Shown here piece after piece: positions 8,276-15,920 of a stretch of DNA of 64,000 nucleotides (position 1 is the first letter of the stretch; the number at the start of each line of letters is the position of its first letter). The notes beneath the pieces are model-generated. The model was not told the DNA's origin, did not search any database, and saw only the letters and a list, made by a program, of their open reading frames with translations. The stretch is from contig CAYPLR010000002.1 in NCBI GenBank assembly GCA_964411675.1, positions 43,765 to 107,764 of the forward strand, written 5' to 3'. A program made the translations under genes and the position numbers. Origin of the DNA: JAAYBG01 sp964411675. GTDB lineage: Bacteria > Bacillota_I > Bacilli_A > ML615J-28 > CAG-698.

Positions 8276-9307
8276 CTATTTTTTTTCATTGTATTCAATT
8301 AGTAGTTTTAATGTGTTAATTACTCCATCAATATGTGTTCTTTCCATTCCATGAGAAGCATGAACACCAGGACCAATTAAAGCCCCTCTAATGTTGTTTC
8401 CCGCTTTTAATGCAGCAGAAACATCAGAACCATAAAATGGATAGATATCAACTACATAAGATAATTTTGCGTTTTTTGCACAGGAAATTAAATCATTGGT
8501 TAAATCTAGATTATAGGGACCGCTAGTATCTTTAGCACAAATGGAAACATCATATTCTGTACAAGACAAGTCTTCTCCAATACACCCCATGTCTACAGCG
8601 ATTAATTCATCCACCTCTGGAATATAACTAGCACCAAATCCAACTTCTTCGTTTGTTGAAAAAATAAATTTCAATGTGTTTTTTGGCTCAATATTATTTT
8701 CTAGTAAATAATCGATAAATCCAAATAAAATAGCGACGCTTATTTTATCATCTAAGAATCTAGATTTAATAAAACCAGAAGGAGTAATAACTGTCTTAGG
8801 GTCTAGAACAATGAAGTCACCATTTCCGATTCCCAAATCAAGTACATCTTGTTTGTTTTTAACTTTTTCATCAAGACGAACAAACATATTAGCATCATCA
8901 CGTGGAAGCGTGCGAGAATCTTTATAAACGTGAACAGAAGGTGCTGCGGATAAAAATGTACCTGTAAACTTTCTTCCATTGCGGGTAATAATATAGCAAT
9001 ATTCTCCATCATAAGTTGGAAGTATTGGCCCTCCAAGGACACTAAACTTTAATTCACCCTTGCTTGTGATACTTCTTACCATAGCTCCTAAAGTATCAAC
9101 ATGAGCAGAAAAACCAGTTATCTTTTTGCCTTTTCCTGGAATAGTGATTACTAAATTACCATTTTTCGAAACCTCATGCATAAGATTGCGCTTTTTTGCT
9201 TCCTCTTTTAGAAACTCAACAGCGACATTTGTATATCCTGATGGGCTTGGAATACTTAGAATATCTTTTGTAAATGCTAATAATTTTTCTTGGTTAATTG
9301 ATTTCAT
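8276..9307 (-). CDS. M42-family metallo-aminopeptidase
   Basis: A dinuclear-metal aminopeptidase related to glutamyl aminopeptidase and PepA of lactococci; it trims N-terminal residues from peptides in the cytoplasm as a large tetrahedral shell. Metal and catalytic motifs are visible: SAHVDTLG, FLDDKIS, STNEEVGFG with the catalytic Glu pair, AVDMGCIG and the C-terminal HASHGMERTH. At about 343 residues it is of normal length. I use the ATG at 9307 because AAAGGT precedes it, whereas the ATG at 9328 has no ribosome site. The gene overlaps the end of hslO by 14 bases, so the two form an operon. Confidence 0.88.
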   Translation of the reverse strand: MKSINQEKLLAFTKDILSIPSPSGYTNVAVEFLKEEAKKRNLMHEVSKNGNLVITIPGKGKKITGFSAHVDTLGAMVRSITSKGELKFSVLGGPILPTYDGEYCYIITRNGRKFTGTFLSAAPSVHVYKDSRTLPRDDANMFVRLDEKVKNKQDVLDLGIGNGDFIVLDPKTVITPSGFIKSRFLDDKISVAILFGFIDYLLENNIEPKNTLKFIFSTNEEVGFGASYIPEVDELIAVDMGCIGEDLSCTEYDVSICAKDTSGPYNLDLTNDLISCAKNAKLSYVVDIYPFYGSDVSAALKAGNNIRGALIGPGVHASHGMERTHIDGVINTLKLLIEYNEKK

Positions 9308-10184
9308 TTTTGTTTTTACCTTTCGCATGGACTAGTATTTTGTTTAATTCTTCTTCACTATATCGGTACACTTCTTTACAATAGTGACAAATAACTTCCG
9401 CTTTATGATCTTTTGTAATCATTTCATTTATTTCTTCTTTTCCTAGAGAAGCAATTCCTCCAGCAAATTTTTCTTTTGAACAATTGCATTTAAATTGTAT
9501 CTCTTTCGTTTCTATGATGTGATAATCATCCTTAAAAATAAGTTTTAATATCTCTTCTTGATTAGGATATTCCATTAATAATTTTGAAAAAGAACTTAGT
9601 AATTTAATTCTACTCTCAAGAAAATCGATATCCTCTTCTAATGCATCGGGTAATAACTGAATTAAAATACCTCCAAACACTTGAGCGAAGCCATCAGTTG
9701 TAAAATATGATCCTAGACTTATTAAAGAAGGAGTTTGCTCGCTAGTTGTAAAGTAATAGGTGAAGTCTTTTGCTAAGTCTCCTGTTTGAATAGGAATTGT
9801 AGATATGAAAAAATCTTTTAGTTTTAAATCTTTAATAACTTCGATATAACCATTATATCCAAGTGTTGTAACATCATCTATGGTTTGCTTGTTATCAAAA
9901 TGAACATGTTCTCTACCTACATAACCACGAACGTTGCCTTTTGCATCAGCATCGGCAACAACATTGCCAATGGGGCCATTACCATCAATTTTAATAGTAA
10001 GGGCTTCTTCCCCTTTCAACATTGCTCCCATCATTATCCCAATAGTCATTGTCTTTCCCAGAACAGAAGCTGCACTAGGCCATAGATCATGACGTTTAAT
10101 TGCTTCATTTGTGATATCAACAGAATTAGCAAGAAAAACTCTTACTCTTTCATTTAGTGCTAGAGCTTTTATTAAAATACCCAT
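9294..10184 (-). CDS. hslO: Redox-regulated chaperone Hsp33
   Basis: Hsp33 is a cytosolic holdase switched on by oxidative unfolding. The C-terminal zinc switch is present as CNC near residue 233 and CHYC near 267, the four cysteines that release zinc on oxidation. The N-terminal domain has GKTMTIGIMMGAML and the GPIGNVVADADAKGNVRGYV segment typical of the family. A start at 10184 (296 residues) fits the family length and is preceded by CGGAGGAG; an upstream in-frame ATG would add 15 basic residues without a site. It is transcribed leftwards from a good promoter and overlaps the M42 peptidase gene downstream. Confidence 0.95.
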   Translation of the reverse strand: MGILIKALALNERVRVFLANSVDITNEAIKRHDLWPSAASVLGKTMTIGIMMGAMLKGEEALTIKIDGNGPIGNVVADADAKGNVRGYVGREHVHFDNKQTIDDVTTLGYNGYIEVIKDLKLKDFFISTIPIQTGDLAKDFTYYFTTSEQTPSLISLGSYFTTDGFAQVFGGILIQLLPDALEEDIDFLESRIKLLSSFSKLLMEYPNQEEILKLIFKDDYHIIETKEIQFKCNCSKEKFAGGIASLGKEEINEMITKDHKAEVICHYCKEVYRYSEEELNKILVHAKGKNKNEIN

Positions 10185-10209
10185 TCTTCTCCTCCGTTTA
10201 ATTACATAT

Positions 10210-10238
10210 ATTTTAGTATAAAATGTCATTTAAATCAA
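10210..10238 (-). promoter_or_regulatory. Promoter of hslO
   Basis: Minus strand: TTGATT (10238-10233), a 17-bp spacer and TAAAAT (10215-10210), followed by hslO 25 bases on. Confidence 0.65.
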
Positions 10239-10277
10239 CTTATTTGTAAATATTGTTTTCCATTATAAAATAAAATA

Positions 10278-10286
10278 TGTTATAAT
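10278..10286 (+). promoter_or_regulatory. Extended -10 promoter
   Basis: TGTTATAAT at 10278-10286 with a weak TTCCAT 17 bp upstream, serving the membrane-protein gene at 10324. Confidence 0.55.
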
Positions 10287-10323
10287 AGACAAAGAAAAAT
10301 AGAAATTACTGAGAGGGACATCG

Positions 10324-10881
10324 ATGAATAAAATAGTTGTAAAAAGTCAATATTCAAAAAAAATGCATCTTGCATTTTATAAGTTTCATATGTTTAGAAA
10401 ATCAACAAAAATATACTTTATCATGCTAATAGGAGTATTTACTTTATATCTAGCTATTAGATATTCGTTATCAGCAGAAATGGATTCAACAAATCTAATG
10501 ATTGTTTGGTCATTAGCAGCATTTTCTATCTTACTAACACCAATTATTATGATAACGAGAACAAGTTCTATTGTCCGCCAAGAAGCAAATGAACGAAAAG
10601 ACACTGTTGAAATCCTTGAAATCACAAAAGATAGGATTTTAAGAAAAGTGGAAAAAGCAGGTAGTGTTGCTATTGGATGGTATAATGTAAGTAGTGTTTA
10701 TGAAACAAAAGATGCTTTTTATTTCTATTTATCAGCAGAACAAGGATTAGTGGTTGTTAAAAAAGATATCATTACTGGTGATACTGAATCATTAAGAAGC
10801 ATTATCAGCAAAAACTTAAAACCGAATAAAAAGGGAAAAGTATCTTATAAAAAATGCTTTAAGGAAAGAAACAATGATTAA
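10324..10881 (+). CDS. YcxB-like membrane protein
   Basis: A 185-residue protein with two adjacent membrane helices (about 29-46 and 56-77) and a basic cytoplasmic tail. The layout of two helices followed by a beta-rich region ending ...WYNVSSVYETKDAFYFYL... is the YcxB-like pattern (Bacillus YcxB), a widespread family of unknown function in which the tail resembles a PH-like fold. The same WxxVSxVxETxDxFYxY pattern is seen in the proteins at 27377 and 28084. The start follows GAGAGGGAC. It overlaps the next gene by eight bases. Function unknown. Confidence 0.6.
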   Translation: MNKIVVKSQYSKKMHLAFYKFHMFRKSTKIYFIMLIGVFTLYLAIRYSLSAEMDSTNLMIVWSLAAFSILLTPIIMITRTSSIVRQEANERKDTVEILEITKDRILRKVEKAGSVAIGWYNVSSVYETKDAFYFYLSAEQGLVVVKKDIITGDTESLRSIISKNLKPNKKGKVSYKKCFKERNND

Positions 10882-11410
10882 TATTGAAGATTACAAAAGT
10901 TATTATCAAGATAATAATGATTTTTTTGCTTTGTTAATTGAAAACAATTCCTTGGTTTATGATCGACTTAGCGATGTGTTTAAAGTCTTAGGATTCATTG
11001 AGATGATGGTAGATATGTACCAAAAAATTGATGAAGAGTTAGAAATAATTTTTGAAACGGGGTTTAGTTATTTTCATGAACAAATAGAGCAGATAAAAAT
11101 CTATTACAAAGATTATTTTAAAGGAAACTTTATCAAGTTTGAACGTTATGCACAATTAATTAATTATAGTTTGTATCTAGATGACTTAGAAGAAGCACTA
11201 AATGAAAAAGAATTGTTAAACAAAGAAACAAAAGAAGCATTAACAGGATTAGGCCAAGAAATTGAAAATATTCTTATAAAGCAAGAAAAATTTAGTGATG
11301 AAGATGTTGATCGATTTGATTTGATTGTTGGAGAACTTGTGAATTCTTCTAATCCAATTTATACAACTCAAGAAATATTTGCGATGATTGTTGAAGAATT
11401 GGAGTTATAA
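10874..11410 (+). CDS. Hypothetical acidic helical protein
   Basis: I do not recognise this 178-residue protein. It is acidic, rich in Glu, Leu, Ile and Tyr, predicted almost wholly helical, and has no signal peptide or membrane helix. It overlaps the YcxB-like gene by eight bases, with AAGGAAAG as its ribosome site, so the two are probably coupled and may work together at the membrane. It ends just before a terminator pair shared with lysS. Confidence 0.6.
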   Translation: MINIEDYKSYYQDNNDFFALLIENNSLVYDRLSDVFKVLGFIEMMVDMYQKIDEELEIIFETGFSYFHEQIEQIKIYYKDYFKGNFIKFERYAQLINYSLYLDDLEEALNEKELLNKETKEALTGLGQEIENILIKQEKFSDEDVDRFDLIVGELVNSSNPIYTTQEIFAMIVEELEL

Positions 11411-11414
11411 AAAA

Positions 11415-11461
11415 AGCCTCATAAAGAGGCTATAAGGCGTTAACATAGTTAACGTTTTTTT
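11415..11461. terminator. Back-to-back terminators between convergent genes
   Basis: Two hairpins. CGTTAAC/GTTAACG (11438-11454) followed by seven T serves the plus strand. AGCCTC/GAGGCT (11415-11431), read on the minus strand and followed by T-rich sequence, serves lysS. Confidence 0.85.
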
Positions 11462-12947
11462 ATTTAGTTCGCATGTGTGGGAATAAGATAACATCCCGAA
11501 TAGAATCGATTTGTCCTAGTAGCATAACGGTTCTATCAATACCGATGCCAAGACCACCAGTAGGAGGCATGCCATATTCTAATGCTTCAACATAGTCGTT
11601 ATCCATCTCAGTTGCTTCATCATTTCCTAAAGCTTTTTCCTTCAATTGATTAACAAAGCGTTCGCGTTGATCAATTGGATCGTTTAATTCACTAAAAGCA
11701 TTGGCAAATTCCTTTTTATTAATAAATAGTTCAAATCTTTCAGTGAATCTAGGATCTTTGCTCTTTTTTGCTAATGGACTAATCTCAAGAGGATGCCCAA
11801 AGACAAATGTTGGTTGAATTAATGTTTCTTCAACATACTTTTCAAAGAAAAGATTAATAATATGACCGATTGATTGTTGATGTTTACCTACAACAATTTC
11901 ATGCTTCTTAGCAAGCATTAGCGCTTCATCAAGATTGGTTATTTCAAAGAAATCAAGACCAGTTATTTCTTTAATTGCATCTACCATATGAATTCTTTTA
12001 AAAGGTTCTCCAATATGAATTAGATTTCCTTGGTATTCAATATCAGAATTTCCTAAAATAGATTTACTGATTGTTTGGAAACATTCTTCGATTAAATCCA
12101 TCATACCTTCCATATCAGAATATGCCAAATAAGCTTCTACTGTTGTGAATTCAGGATTATGGGTTGAGTCCATTCCCTCATTACGGAAAAGACGACCAAT
12201 TTCATAAACAGCTTCCATACCACCAACGATTAACCTCTTTAGTGGTAGCTCAGTAGCAATGCGCAAATAAAAATCCATATCTAATGTATTATGATGAGTT
12301 ACAAAGGGTCTAGCATTTGCACCACCAAGAATTGGTTGTAAAATTGGAGTTTCTACTTCAACAAAACCCTTACTATCAAAAAAGTTTTGAAAAGCTCGAA
12401 TAATTCTTGGGCGCAAAAAAGCAATTTTCTTGGAATCTTCATTCACAATTAAATCTACATAACGATGGCGTCTTGCTTCTTCACGATCCTGTAAACCATG
12501 AAATTTCTCTGGTAAGGGACGTAAAGCTTTAGAAAGATGAGTATATTTATTTACTTTGATGGTAATTTCTCCAGTATCGGTTCTAATAACTTGTCCTTCG
12601 ATACCAACAAAATCCCCGATATCACCTTTTTTAAAAAGTTCGTATTCAGTTTCAGTTAAATGGTCACTACGAACATAAATTTGTAATTGACCAAATTTAT
12701 CTTGGATGTGCATAAAGCCGACCTTGCCCTTAAAGCGCTTAGTCATAATTCTTCCTGCAACAGTAGCAAAGACATTCAATTCTATTAATTCTTCTTTTGT
12801 AGCATTTTCATATTTTGTTTTCAACTCTAAAGAATTTGTAGTCCGTTTAAAAGCACTGCCAAAAGGATCAATTCCCATTTCGCGAAGAGCTTCCATTTTT
12901 TGGCGGCGGACTAGTTCTTGATCGTTTAAGTATAATTCATCTGCCAT
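11460..12947 (-). CDS. lysS: Lysyl-tRNA synthetase, class II
   Basis: Charges tRNA-Lys with lysine. The 495-residue protein has an N-terminal OB-fold anticodon-binding domain (VAGRIMTKRFKGKVGFMHIQD, about 64-84) and the class II core: motif 1 around FVEVETPIL, motif 2 FRNEGMDSTHNPEF and motif 3 GLGIGIDRTVML near the C-terminus. All are intact and the length is normal. The start follows GAGGTG, with its own promoter at 12974-13001. The stop codon lies within the terminator T-run of the opposing gene. Confidence 0.97.
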   Translation of the reverse strand: MADELYLNDQELVRRQKMEALREMGIDPFGSAFKRTTNSLELKTKYENATKEELIELNVFATVAGRIMTKRFKGKVGFMHIQDKFGQLQIYVRSDHLTETEYELFKKGDIGDFVGIEGQVIRTDTGEITIKVNKYTHLSKALRPLPEKFHGLQDREEARRHRYVDLIVNEDSKKIAFLRPRIIRAFQNFFDSKGFVEVETPILQPILGGANARPFVTHHNTLDMDFYLRIATELPLKRLIVGGMEAVYEIGRLFRNEGMDSTHNPEFTTVEAYLAYSDMEGMMDLIEECFQTISKSILGNSDIEYQGNLIHIGEPFKRIHMVDAIKEITGLDFFEITNLDEALMLAKKHEIVVGKHQQSIGHIINLFFEKYVEETLIQPTFVFGHPLEISPLAKKSKDPRFTERFELFINKKEFANAFSELNDPIDQRERFVNQLKEKALGNDEATEMDNDYVEALEYGMPPTGGLGIGIDRTVMLLGQIDSIRDVILFPHMRTK

Positions 12948-12973
12948 TAGTTTTCACCTCGTATTTCTTATAT

Positions 12974-13001
12974 ATTATAGCATAAAAAAAATAATTTACA
13001 A
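12974..13001 (-). promoter_or_regulatory. Promoter of lysS
   Basis: Minus strand: TTGTAA (13001-12996), 16-bp spacer, TATAAT (12979-12974) with an upstream TGC that makes it an extended -10. Confidence 0.7.
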
Positions 13002-13015
13002 ATAATACTTATAAA

Positions 13016-13723
13016 TTATTCTTCAACATATGGGTATAGAAGACTTGTTATAAAACAATAACCATCTAAAGATATATGCAAACCTTCCACTGTATATTCT
13101 TTTTTCAAACGACAATCCTCATCTAGAAGGTGAGGGAAAATATCGATATAGGTAATATTTTGTTCTTTCGCAAATGCAACAAGAGCACTATTGATTGTTT
13201 CGATATCTGCTTGTTTGCGTCTACCAACGATAATTTTACTGACAGCCATTGCCTTATCATTAATGGGATATAAAGATATTAAATATAACTTTGTTTCTGG
13301 TAATTTTTCTATTAGAATAGAAATAATCTTCTTAATATTGTTTATAATATAGAGAGGTTTTTTATTCTCATTTAAATCGTTTGTTCCGATTTGTAAGAAA
13401 ATTTTCTTTGGTTTCATCATGATAACATTAGACTCTAGTCGATCTAGAACATCATCAGTAGTGTCGCCAGCGATACCCCGATTGTAGATGTTAAAATCAC
13501 GAAGAAATTCATCAGTTCGATAAAACTCTGTTAGAGAATCGCCTAAGAATACAATGCTTTCTTTTTCAAGGTCTCGATTCAACAATTCATAATACTCTTT
13601 TTTTCCTGCTTTGCTACTTTTCATGTATTTAAGAAAAGCGTGGAAAAAAATCGAAATTAGTACAATATTAGATAAAAAAAGAATAATAAATATAAAAAAA
13701 ATCACATTTTCAAAAGTAAGCAT
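13016..13723 (-). CDS. Membrane-anchored SGNH/GDSL hydrolase
   Basis: A 235-residue protein with one N-terminal membrane helix (about 5-31) and a SGNH-hydrolase domain, a fold used by esterases, lipases and acetylhydrolases. Block I FLGDSLTEFY carries the nucleophilic Ser, block II is NRGIAGDTT, block III is IGTNDLNEN and block V is EGLHISLDG with the catalytic His (Glu replaces the frequent Asp two residues before). The active site therefore looks complete. The start follows TAGGAGGAAAAT. The orientation of the helix, and so the side on which the domain acts, is not certain. Substrate unknown. Confidence 0.82.
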   Translation of the reverse strand: MLTFENVIFFIFIILFLSNIVLISIFFHAFLKYMKSSKAGKKEYYELLNRDLEKESIVFLGDSLTEFYRTDEFLRDFNIYNRGIAGDTTDDVLDRLESNVIMMKPKKIFLQIGTNDLNENKKPLYIINNIKKIISILIEKLPETKLYLISLYPINDKAMAVSKIIVGRRKQADIETINSALVAFAKEQNITYIDIFPHLLDEDCRLKKEYTVEGLHISLDGYCFITSLLYPYVEE

Positions 13724-13777
13724 AATTTTCCTCCTAGATAATTATACCATAAATTTAAGAAAAATCATATAAAAACT

Positions 13778-13805
13778 TTGTCTTATAACCAAATTATGAT
13801 ATAAT
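13778..13805 (+). promoter_or_regulatory. Promoter
   Basis: TTGTCT (13778-13783), 16-bp spacer, TATAAT (13800-13805) with TGA before it (extended -10). It drives the genes at 13832 and 14378. Confidence 0.7.
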
Positions 13806-13831
13806 CTTATGTAATGTAAATAGGTGAAAAA

Positions 13832-14356
13832 ATGGAATGGTTTATTACGGGTGGTATCATAGCATTAGGAGTTGTTGCTTTTATCATTTTTACAATTATA
13901 AATAACAAAAACAACAACAAAATAATAGAAGAACACTTAAAAGAAATCGCAAAAAAACATAATATGAAATTGTCATTAGGAAATAAAGAAGACCATGATT
14001 ATCTGATTGAGAATATGGATGTGGCGTTATATATAAAAAAAGCGATGATTCCTAGTAACTCCTCGGTTACTATCAATGCCCGTAGTACTTGGTGTTTAAG
14101 GTGGGGTGGGAAACGCCTGGGAAGAAGTTATCCTAATATGCGGTATATGAATGAATTAATCCCATATCTGGTTCGTGATTACCAAAGCGAGAAAAAAGTA
14201 GTTAAAATAGTTTTAATTTATCCTAATACGGAAGTAATCTTAAAATATTTGAATGAAAGCGAACTAGCAATAGTCAGTCCTCTAGATAATAATTATGGAA
14301 CAAAAGTAGTCAGATTTTTAGATTTTGAAGAAACAGTTAAAGAATTAATAAAATAG
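13832..14356 (+). CDS. Hypothetical single-pass membrane protein
   Basis: A 174-residue protein that I cannot assign. It has one N-terminal membrane helix (about 4-23) followed by an Asn/Lys-rich linker and a soluble domain of about 130 residues with a beta-rich centre (SSVTINARSTWCLRWGGKRLGRSYPNM). The start follows TAGGTG. It is transcribed with the zinc-binding lipoprotein gene 21 bases downstream, but nothing in it resembles an ABC transporter part. Confidence 0.55.
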   Translation: MEWFITGGIIALGVVAFIIFTIINNKNNNKIIEEHLKEIAKKHNMKLSLGNKEDHDYLIENMDVALYIKKAMIPSNSSVTINARSTWCLRWGGKRLGRSYPNMRYMNELIPYLVRDYQSEKKVVKIVLIYPNTEVILKYLNESELAIVSPLDNNYGTKVVRFLDFEETVKELIK

Positions 14357-14377
14357 AAAGTCTAATCGGAGAAAGTT

Positions 14378-15304
14378 ATGAAAAAAGCATTATTATTGTT
14401 TATTTTAATAGGAATTGTAATGATGATTACAGGGTGTAAATTAAGCGATCAAGCAGATATCTATACCACTGTTTATCCAATTGAATTTGTCACAAAGGAA
14501 ATTGTGAAAGACAAAAAAATAGTCAAGTCTGTTTATCCCCGTGGAGGAGAAGTTCATGACTATGAACCATATCCTAAACAAATTATAGCAATTGCTGATT
14601 GTGATATTTTGTTTTATATTGGATTGGGATTAGAGCCCTTCATAGAGAATGCGTTAACAACAACTTTTAGTAATTTGAAAACTGTAAAAGTAACGGATGG
14701 CTTACAACTTGTTGAAATGGATGGGACACACGTTCATGGCGAGGGAGAAAGTAACCACGAAGGTGAGATTTATGACACTCATGTTTGGCTAGATCCGATT
14801 TCCTTAATAGGAATAACGAATACAATTCTTCAAGAATTAATCCTAATATATCCTGAATATACAGAAGAGTTCACAAACAATGCCAATGCATTAGTTTTAG
14901 AACTAGAAATACTAAATAATGAATTTGTTGAAGCATTGATGGATGAAACAATCACGAGTAAAACAATTATGGTTGATCATGATGCTTATGCTTATTGGAC
15001 ATTTCGTTATGGAATTAATCGTATTAAATTACGTAGTGACAACGAAAGTAATGAAGTTGATGCGGCAACTCTAATAGAAAAAATTAATCAAGCAAAAGAA
15101 TTGGGAATTAAATATATAATTGCTTCTAAAAATGAAACAAAATCAGCGTTGTTCGATCAATACTTATCAAATTTAAATGCGGAACAAGAAGAATTACATC
15201 ATTTAGGAACGATAACAACCAACGAATTAAAAGCTGGTAAAAATTATTTAACAATTATGCGAGACAATTTACAGGTATTAATTAAAGTTTTACCACGTGA
15301 ATAG
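14378..15304 (+). CDS. ZnuA-like metal-binding lipoprotein
   Basis: A cluster A-I substrate-binding protein for Zn2+ or Mn2+ uptake. The signal peptide ends in a lipobox (MITGC, Cys near 20), so it is anchored to the outer face of the membrane. Metal ligands fit the family: His in EVHDYEP, His in THVWLDP, His in MVDHDAYAYW and an acidic residue near the C-terminus. Between them is a short His/Glu-rich loop (HVHGEGESNHEGE) typical of zinc-specific members. No permease or ATPase gene is next to it; they must be elsewhere or it acts as an accessory binding protein. It is followed by the tRNA genes. Confidence 0.85.
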   Translation: MKKALLLFILIGIVMMITGCKLSDQADIYTTVYPIEFVTKEIVKDKKIVKSVYPRGGEVHDYEPYPKQIIAIADCDILFYIGLGLEPFIENALTTTFSNLKTVKVTDGLQLVEMDGTHVHGEGESNHEGEIYDTHVWLDPISLIGITNTILQELILIYPEYTEEFTNNANALVLELEILNNEFVEALMDETITSKTIMVDHDAYAYWTFRYGINRIKLRSDNESNEVDAATLIEKINQAKELGIKYIIASKNETKSALFDQYLSNLNAEQEELHHLGTITTNELKAGKNYLTIMRDNLQVLIKVLPRE

Positions 15305-15339
15305 GATAAGAATTTATACGTAAAAAAAGCAAAAAAGGC

Positions 15340-15368
15340 TTGCATTTCATCTTCATTTATAGTAAAAT
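15340..15368 (+). promoter_or_regulatory. Promoter of the tRNA-Tyr/tRNA-Gln unit
   Basis: TTGCAT (15340-15345), 17-bp spacer, TAAAAT (15363-15368). A small hairpin (GCAGTT/AACTGC, near 15375-15390) sits between the promoter and the first tRNA and would be removed on 5' processing. Confidence 0.65.
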
Positions 15369-15397
15369 AATAAGGCAGTTTAAAAACTGCTTAAATT

Positions 15398-15482
15398 GGT
15401 GGGGTAGCGAAGTGGCTAAACGCGGTGGACTGTAAATCCACTCTCTCCGAGTTCGGTGGTTCGAATCCACTCCCCACCACCA
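15398..15482 (+). tRNA. tRNA-Tyr (GTA)
   Basis: 85 bases including an encoded CCA. Acceptor stem GGTGGGG/CCCCACC, anticodon stem GTGGA/TCCAC around CTGTAAA (anticodon GTA at 15432-15434), long variable arm as expected for class II tRNA-Tyr, T-loop TTCGAAT. Confidence 0.96.
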
Positions 15483-15500
15483 TTATTCTCTTTACGTTCT

Positions 15501-15524
15501 AAAAAGTACCTTTATGTACTTTTT
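15501..15524 (+). other. Hairpin between the two tRNA genes
   Basis: AAAAAGTAC/GTACTTTTT, a 9-bp stem with a six-base loop. It could be a processing signal or a partial terminator; the T-run is inside the stem. Confidence 0.5.
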
Positions 15525-15536
15525 ATGACAGGTTGT

Positions 15537-15612
15537 AGGGCTATAGCCAAGCGGTAAGGCAACGGACTTTGACTCCGTCATTTCTCTGGTTCAAATCCAG
15601 ATAGCCCTGCCA
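15537..15612 (+). tRNA. tRNA-Gln (TTG)
   Basis: 76 bases with encoded CCA. Acceptor stem AGGGCTA/TAGCCCT, anticodon stem ACGGA/TCCGT around CTTTGAC (anticodon TTG at 15569-15571), T-loop TTCAAAT. It lies 54 bases after tRNA-Tyr and is probably co-transcribed. Confidence 0.95.
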
Positions 15613-15637
15613 TTTTTTATTTAAAATAGATCAATCA

Positions 15638-15670
15638 AATCTCTATCTACATGTAGTATAGAGATTTTTT
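15638..15670 (+). terminator. Terminator of the tRNA unit
   Basis: AATCTCTAT/ATAGAGATT, a 9-bp stem followed by TTTTTT. Confidence 0.8.
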
Positions 15671-15681
15671 ATATTATATAT

Positions 15682-15728
15682 AAAGTACATATCTATTATG
15701 TACAAAGCACATAATAAATATGTACTTT
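15682..15728. repeat. Long imperfect palindrome
   Basis: AAAGTACATAT and ATTATGT pair with ACATAAT and ATATGTACTTT, giving 18 base pairs with a small CT/AA internal loop and a 7-base apex. It sits between the tRNA terminator and the next promoter. There is no T-run, so it is not a standard terminator; it may be a protein-binding site or the scar of a lost element. Confidence 0.55.
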
Positions 15729-15743
15729 GTAGATTCAAATGTA

Positions 15744-15772
15744 TTGCGTAGAATAGTTAAGTGTGATAAAAT
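15744..15772 (+). promoter_or_regulatory. Promoter of the BspA-like gene
   Basis: TTGCGT (15744-15749), 17-bp spacer, TAAAAT (15767-15772) with TGA before it. It would start a leader of about 140 bases. Confidence 0.65.
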
Positions 15773-15810
15773 TTAATCAAAGATAGAATTTATTTGTTGG
15801 CTTTTGTTTT

Positions 15811-15887
15811 TGCGGTTGTTTCTAGAGAAAAACAGGTGTAAAAGCTAATAACCTCTCTAGAAGAAAACCACATCGTGGCTTTTTTGT
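15811..15887 (+). ncRNA. Candidate structured mRNA leader
   Basis: TTCTAGAGA (15820-15828) pairs perfectly with TCTCTAGAA (15854-15862), and the outer GGTT (15814-15817) can pair with AACC (15866-15869). The CC of that AACC is also the left arm of a short terminator-like hairpin CCAC/GTGG (15868-15878) followed by CTTTTTT. The two structures exclude each other, as in attenuators and riboswitches. I recognise no known ligand-binding core. The short terminator stem makes the call uncertain. Confidence 0.4.
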
Positions 15888-15920
15888 TATAGATCGAAAT
15901 AGATTATAGACGGAGGGAAT

